Source of the DNA: Candidatus Parcubacteria bacterium
Lineage (GTDB): Bacteria > Patescibacteriota > Patescibacteriia > Patescibacteriales > UBA12075
NCBI GenBank assembly: GCA_023142215.1
Contig: JAGLJW010000055.1
Location: 1 to 17,234 of the forward strand
Reading direction: 5' to 3'
DNA length: 17,234 nt
Shown piece after piece: positions 13,445 to 17,234 of the stretch; position 1 is the stretch's first letter, and every line of letters starts with the position of its first letter. A program made the translations under genes and the position numbers. Under the pieces are notes generated by a model, which worked only from the letters and a program-made list of their open reading frames with translations, was not told the origin of the DNA and did not search any database.

Positions 13445-15965
13445 ATTTAACCACGATATTTAAAAGTTTCCCTTTCACAAAAATAACCTTCACAATTTTT
13501 TTACCTTCAATCCACTTACCAACTTTTTCATTTTTTGTTGCTAAATTTTTTGCATCATTTTCAGAAATGTCTGAATTGGTTTCAATGCGAGCTCGTACTT
13601 TTCCGTTGACTTGGACGATTAATTCAATTTTTGTATCTTTAATAAATTTTGGATTATATTCTGGCCATTTTTGTTTGAAAATACTTTTTTTGTGACCTAA
13701 TTCTGACCACAACTCTTCTGCTATGTGTGGCGCAAAAGGAGCGAGCAACATTAATAATTTTTCAATCATTGCCTTTGGCAAAGAATCATATTTGTTCATG
13801 GTATTTACTAAAATCATCATTTGCGAAATAGCAGTATTAAAATGAAGTTTTTCAATATCGTTTCCAACTTTTTTAATTGTTTTGTGGAGAAGCGATGGTA
13901 ATTCTTCTAATACCTCAGTACATTTACCACCACAATCAATCAAATCTTTATCTGTGGCTAATCGCCAAACTTTTTCTAAAAATCTATACGTACCTGTTAC
14001 CCCTTCTTCTTTGAACATTGCCTTATCCTCAAGTGGTCCTACAAACATCATATACAAACGTGTAGCATCTGCTCCAAATTTTCCAACTATATCATCAGGG
14101 TTAATTACATTTCCCTTTGACTTGCTCATTTTCATGCCTTTGCTATCTAAAACCATTCCTTGATGACGAAGTTTTTGAAATGGTTCATTAAAATCAATTA
14201 AACCAATTTTATTCATAGCCTTAATAAAAAACCGAGCGTATAAAAGATGCATGTAAGTATGTTCTTCTCCACCAATATATAAATTAATCGGAAACCAGTT
14301 TTTTAATTTCTTGTTATTGCAAAACTCATCATTATTTTCTGTATCGGGGTAACGTAAAAAATACCAAGAAGAATCTACAAAAGTGTCCATTGTATCAACT
14401 TCTGGTGTCCAGCCTTTGCCAAATAATTTTTCAGTTCGTTCTTTTAATTCTTTGGATTTTGCTAATGGAGCTGTTCCATCTGGCACAAAATTAACATCTT
14501 CAGGTAGTAACCATGGCAAATTTTCTTTTCCAACAAATTCAGCTTTGCCTTTTGGTGAATAAACAATCGGAATAGGACAACCCCAATATCTCTGTCTAGA
14601 AATAGACCAATCACGCAAGCGATAATTAGAAGTTAACTTGCCATTTACAAACTTAGTAATTTTTTCTTTTGCTTCTTCGGATGATAAACCATTAAATTTA
14701 TCTGAATTTGTTAATACACCATTACCAGTAAATAATTTGTCATCATGGATAGAATGTGGCGATTCCATTAACTTAGTTTTGTTGTTGCTTGAAGAGATTG
14801 CTACGTCGCTCCGACTCCTCGCAATGACAGTGTTATCAATAATTACTTTTCTTATTTCAATTTCAAACTTTTTAGCAAATTCAAAATCTCGTTCATCGTG
14901 AGCTGGTACAGCCATAATTGCTCCTGTTCCATAATTTGCCAAAACATAATCGGCTACAAATATAGGAATTTCCTCATCATTGGCTGGATTAATTGCTTTT
15001 ATTCCTTTTAACTCTACCCCTGTTTTTTCTTTTCCTTCCATTCTTTCTAGTTCTGTTTTTTTCTTGGTTTTTTCTATATAAGCTTCAACTTCATTATAAT
15101 TTTTAATACAATTTTCTGGATCCCCGCCTTCGCGAGGATGACAAGTAGATAGGATTTTAATTAAAGGATGTTCTGGGGCTACCACCATATAGGTTGCTCC
15201 AAACAAGGTATCTGGGCGAGTTGTAAAAACTTCTAGCGTACTAATAACTTTTGACTTTTGACTTTTGACATTAAAAACTATCTTTGCTCCTTCTGATTTT
15301 CCAATCCATGCTTTCTGATTTTTCTTTGTGTGTTCAGGCCAATCAACTTTATCCAAGCCTTCAATCAATTCATCGGCAAAATCGGTAATCTTAAAAAACC
15401 AACCAGGAATTTCTTTTTGTTCAATTTTAGCTCCACAACGTTCACATTCGCCATTTTCTACTTGTTCATTAGCTATTCCAGTGTTACAACTTGGACACCA
15501 ATTAATAATATCCACTTTTTTTTCTACTAAATTATTTTCAAAAAACTTACCGAACAAAAATTGTGTCCACTTATAATACGAGGAATCGGAAGTATAAATA
15601 AGATGATTTAAATCATGTCCAAGACCAAGCATTTTCATTTGCTCAATATAATTTTTCGCATTCATGCTAATAGTTTCTTTTGGATGAGTACCAGTTTTAA
15701 TGGCATAATTTTCAGCTGGTAAACCAAACGAATCAAAACCTTGAGGATGCAAAACATTATAACCTTGCATTGTTTTAAAACGATAAATTATATCTGAAGC
15801 AGTATAACTTTCAGTATGTCCCATATGAAGACCAGCTCCAGATGGATACGGAAACATATCTAAAATATAATATTTAGGCTTCTTACTATCCTTGCCAGTT
15901 CTATAAATCCCTTCTTTCTCCCATCTTTTTTGCCACTTTTTTTCTATCTCTCTATGATTATACAT
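13443..15965 (-). CDS. leuS: Leucyl-tRNA synthetase
   Basis: An 840-residue class I synthetase that charges tRNA-Leu. Motifs are the HIGH-type HMGH (47-50), a zinc site CPSC...CERC (Cys157, Cys160, Cys174, Cys177), the editing-domain TTRPDTLFG (248-256) and YGTGAIMAVPAHDERD (345-360), and KMSKS (612-616). The anticodon-binding domain follows, with LLAPFAPHIAEELW (740-753), and the C-terminal domain has VNGKVRARI. Within the CP1 editing region are three segments of repetitive DNA: VKSQKSK (233-239, three GTCAAAA heptamers), TCHPREGGDP (274-283) and TVIARSRSDVAIS (379-391). The last two are arms of the palindromic repeat family. The synthetic core is intact. A GCGAAT repeat block lies eight bases before the ATG. 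There is no Shine-Dalgarno. It may be transcribed from the CNNM gene promoter upstream. Confidence 0.98.
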   Translation of the reverse strand: MYNHREIEKKWQKRWEKEGIYRTGKDSKKPKYYILDMFPYPSGAGLHMGHTESYTASDIIYRFKTMQGYNVLHPQGFDSFGLPAENYAIKTGTHPKETISMNAKNYIEQMKMLGLGHDLNHLIYTSDSSYYKWTQFLFGKFFENNLVEKKVDIINWCPSCNTGIANEQVENGECERCGAKIEQKEIPGWFFKITDFADELIEGLDKVDWPEHTKKNQKAWIGKSEGAKIVFNVKSQKSKVISTLEVFTTRPDTLFGATYMVVAPEHPLIKILSTCHPREGGDPENCIKNYNEVEAYIEKTKKKTELERMEGKEKTGVELKGIKAINPANDEEIPIFVADYVLANYGTGAIMAVPAHDERDFEFAKKFEIEIRKVIIDNTVIARSRSDVAISSSNNKTKLMESPHSIHDDKLFTGNGVLTNSDKFNGLSSEEAKEKITKFVNGKLTSNYRLRDWSISRQRYWGCPIPIVYSPKGKAEFVGKENLPWLLPEDVNFVPDGTAPLAKSKELKERTEKLFGKGWTPEVDTMDTFVDSSWYFLRYPDTENNDEFCNNKKLKNWFPINLYIGGEEHTYMHLLYARFFIKAMNKIGLIDFNEPFQKLRHQGMVLDSKGMKMSKSKGNVINPDDIVGKFGADATRLYMMFVGPLEDKAMFKEEGVTGTYRFLEKVWRLATDKDLIDCGGKCTEVLEELPSLLHKTIKKVGNDIEKLHFNTAISQMMILVNTMNKYDSLPKAMIEKLLMLLAPFAPHIAEELWSELGHKKSIFKQKWPEYNPKFIKDTKIELIVQVNGKVRARIETNSDISENDAKNLATKNEKVGKWIEGKKIVKVIFVKGKLLNIVVK
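14794..14829 (-). repeat. Palindromic-repeat arm inside leuS, near-identical to an intergenic copy
   Basis: On the minus strand it begins TGTCATTGCGAGGAGTCGGA and matches 9125-9160 at 35 of 36 bases. It is translated as TVIARSRSDVAIS (residues 379-391), near the end of the editing region. Only one arm is present. Confidence 0.9.
15118..15144 (-). repeat. Palindromic-repeat arm inside leuS, TGTCATCC type
   Basis: On the minus strand it begins CTTGTCATCCTCGCGAAGGC and ends GGGGATCC. It is read as TCHPREGGDP (residues 274-283), just after the TTRPDT editing motif. The TGTCATCC...GGATCC framework is that of the unit at 2747-2857. Confidence 0.75.
15249..15269 (-). repeat. Three tandem 7-base repeats in leuS
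   Basis: GTCAAAA occurs three times in tandem (minus strand), 21 bases in total, so the frame is kept; it encodes VKSQKSK (233-239). It lies where the E. coli enzyme has only a short turn before its TTRPDT motif. Confidence 0.75.
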
Positions 15966-15973
15966 ATACTTAA

Positions 15974-16017
15974 TAATGCGAATCCGCGAATTATATGCGA
16001 ATGCTGCGAATTATTTT
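15974..16017 (-). repeat. Four-fold GCGAAT repeat in the leuS leader
   Basis: GCGAAT occurs at 15978, 15986, 15997 and 16006 (steps 8, 11 and 9), the same spacing as the block before secA. About 39 of 44 bases agree with 6221-6264. It ends eight bases before the leuS ATG. Confidence 0.75.
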
Positions 16018-16026
16018 AAAAAATGT

Positions 16027-16075
16027 TCTTAAATCTTTTCGCTGTCCGCCAACTGGCAGAGGCGAATCTTAAATC
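16027..16075. repeat. Small GC-rich hairpin flanked by 9-bp direct repeats
   Basis: TCTTAAATC occurs at 16027-16035 and 16067-16075. Between them, 16038-16066 folds with TTCGC/GCGAA ends and an inner GCC-AACT-GGC stem. The flanks look like a target-site duplication, or like two of the AAATCTT words that also build the cassette arms at 13021-13444. Confidence 0.5.
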
Positions 16076-16080
16076 CATAA

Positions 16081-17091
16081 TTATACCTTATTGATTTTTC
16101 TCTTCTTCATTTTCATTTTTGCTACTTTTTGTAAATCTTCATGTTTATCAAACTCATCTACAATTTCATCTCCGATAATTTCTTCAATTACATCCTCAAT
16201 TGTTACAATTCCAGATACGCCTCCGTATTCATTTAAAACTACAAATAAATGATGTTTTTTGTTTTTAAAAGCATTCAACAAATCATCAAGATATTTATCG
16301 TAATCTACAAAAATAACATCATCTCTAGCTATTGTTTTTAATGTTTTTGAAGCTGTGCAACCTCCAATTAAATCTTTTGCGTATAATACACCGATTATAT
16401 TATCCAAATCTTTCTCGTAAACTGGAATTCTTGATCTTCCTGTGTTTTTAATTTTAAGAATCATTTCTTTGGATAATTTTTCATCTCCCGAAAAAGCTAT
16501 TATTTCAGTTCTCGGAGTCATAATGTCATTTACTTTTTTTCTGGAAAACGATAAAGCTCCTTTTAAAATTCTCTCTTCATCTTCATCAATATCACTTTCT
16601 TTCATATCCTCATGATCTTCAATCAATTTCACTAATTCTTTTTTAGAATAAACAGTTGGCATTTCTTCTCCTAAGGTTTTATTTAAAGCAATAGCAAGTG
16701 GTTTAGCGAGAGGATATAAAATAAAAATAAAAATACTAACAAGCCAGGCGAATTTAGCTCCCAATATTAAAGCATAACGAGAAAAAGCTGCTTGAGGAAT
16801 AATTTCTCCAAAAACAACAATTAATACTGTCGCCATTAATCCAGCAATAAAACCAGATGCAATTGAGCCTAAAAATATTGATAATGTTGCATTAACTGCT
16901 ACATTTCCAATAAGCAAAGTACAAAGTAATTGATTTCCATTTTTTCTAAGTTTATAAATTTTTTTAGCATTTTTATCACCAAGCCCCATCTTACGTTCTA
17001 AATCATCCTTATTTAAACTAAAAAATCCTAGTGTTAAACCAGAAAATATTGCCGATAAAGCTACTAGCAAAACTACAATTATATATGTCAT
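16081..17091 (-). CDS. CNNM-type (DUF21 + CBS pair) transporter, CorC/HlyC-like
   Basis: A 336-residue membrane protein. The N-terminal CNNM/DUF21 domain (about 1-150) has SGLTLGFFSL (17-26), LLIGNVAVNATLSIFL (59-74) and FGEIIPQ (94-100). A cytoplasmic CBS pair follows (about 188-310, starting with NDIMTPRTEIIAF and ending with NEYGGVSGIVTIEDVIEEIIGDEI). The C-terminal CorC_HlyC transporter-associated domain usual in bacterial members is missing; the protein ends in a basic tail KMKMKKRKINKV. Family members are linked to magnesium/cobalt efflux or homeostasis, with the CBS pair sensing nucleotides; that role here is inferred. It is the first gene of the right-hand minus-strand run, 115 bases before leuS. 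A TATAAT box lies about 50 bases upstream. Confidence 0.92.
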   Translation of the reverse strand: MTYIIVVLLVALSAIFSGLTLGFFSLNKDDLERKMGLGDKNAKKIYKLRKNGNQLLCTLLIGNVAVNATLSIFLGSIASGFIAGLMATVLIVVFGEIIPQAAFSRYALILGAKFAWLVSIFIFILYPLAKPLAIALNKTLGEEMPTVYSKKELVKLIEDHEDMKESDIDEDEERILKGALSFSRKKVNDIMTPRTEIIAFSGDEKLSKEMILKIKNTGRSRIPVYEKDLDNIIGVLYAKDLIGGCTASKTLKTIARDDVIFVDYDKYLDDLLNAFKNKKHHLFVVLNEYGGVSGIVTIEDVIEEIIGDEIVDEFDKHEDLQKVAKMKMKKRKINKV

Positions 17092-17143
17092 TTATTGTTA
17101 ATTTTTAATTATAAAATTTAAAACCTTAATCTTATTTTGCCAT

Positions 17144-17149
17144 ATTATA
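17144..17149 (-). promoter_or_regulatory. Putative -10 box of the CNNM gene
   Basis: TATAAT on the minus strand lies 52 bases before the ATG at 17091, preceded by a T-rich stretch. TTGTTT is the nearest -35 candidate, at a short 15-base spacing. The leader would be about 46 bases. Confidence 0.45.
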
Positions 17150-17210
17150 CTAAAAAAAGCAAATAAACAATAAATTTTATTTTTTAAAACTAATTATTAT
17201 TTTTATTTAA

Positions 17211-17234
17211 TGGGCATGTCGCTGAAGGCGATCA
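17211..17234. repeat. Edge of another GC-rich repeat, cut by the window
   Basis: After about 100 bases of A/T-rich DNA, the composition changes abruptly at ATGGGCATGTCGCTGAAGGC. TGGGCATGTC also occurs at 2832-2841 in the palindromic unit, so this may be the start of a related unit. Only 24 bases are visible. Confidence 0.35.

Noticed and set aside
13882..15576. Several plus-strand open frames opposite leuS
   Set aside because: All are antisense to conserved LeuRS motifs and lack ribosome sites.
15966..16080. T-box riboswitch before leuS
   Set aside because: The gap is only 115 bases, filled by the GCGAAT block and a hairpin; no T-box core or antiterminator is visible.
1..17234. Alternative genetic code (UGA as Gly) as in some Patescibacteria
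   Set aside because: All conserved proteins read through without in-frame UGA, so the standard bacterial code suffices.

Overview
The window is AT-rich bacterial DNA with short intergenic gaps, mostly TAA stops and the standard code (no in-frame UGA is needed). A VirB2-like pilin of the type common in Candidate Phyla Radiation (Patescibacteria) genomes, a secreted protein with repeated 'YFLGRP' modules around a calcium-binding-like Asp motif, a four-helix-bundle (S23/IVP-like) gene and a compact CNNM transporter all point to a Patescibacteria member. That placement is inference from gene content; I cannot name the lineage. All genes are on the minus strand except the pilin gene and recQ.

Layout. 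1-2657 (minus): a probable operon of an N-terminally anchored ComEC-type metallo-beta-lactamase-fold protein, a HIT hydrolase, a small two-helix membrane protein and an MJ1255/VC2487-type glycosyltransferase that runs off the left edge. 2658-2940: two palindromic repeat units and a promoter. 2941-3351 (plus): VirB2-like pilin, convergent with secA. 3362-6214 (minus): secA, with its own sigma70-like promoter and a four-fold GCGAAT repeat just before its start. 6423-6725 (minus): an unrecognised 100-residue protein with its own promoter, strong Shine-Dalgarno and terminator. 6921-9068 (plus): RecQ helicase, followed by a 300-bp non-coding stretch holding repeats, an 80-bp palindrome and an A/T tract. 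9378-17091 (minus): a long same-strand run of CNNM transporter, leuS, four-helix-bundle gene, MFS transporter, repeat-module secreted protein, Cys-rich membrane-anchored protein and rsmA. Short gaps and a 1-base overlap suggest partial co-transcription.

The housekeeping genes cover translation (leuS, rsmA), protein export (secA), DNA repair (recQ) and envelope functions (pilin, glycosyltransferase, transporters, secreted proteins).

The most notable content is the repeats. A family of palindromic units with TGTCATTGCGA or TGTCATCCTGG-like ends occurs between genes (2705-2857, 9074-9233, 11735-11839) and in frame inside two essential genes (rsmA twice, leuS twice). Arms of one subfamily are translated in three different frames, and one leuS copy matches an intergenic arm at 35 of 36 bases. 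This resembles the Rickettsia palindromic elements that invade coding genes. Separately, the four-helix-bundle gene sits in a 34-bp inverted-repeat cassette (33 of 34 paired bases) whose arms are built on a 7-base period, wedged between leuS and the MFS gene. A third repeat, about 44 bp with four GCGAAT words, lies 6-8 bases before the start codons of both secA and leuS.
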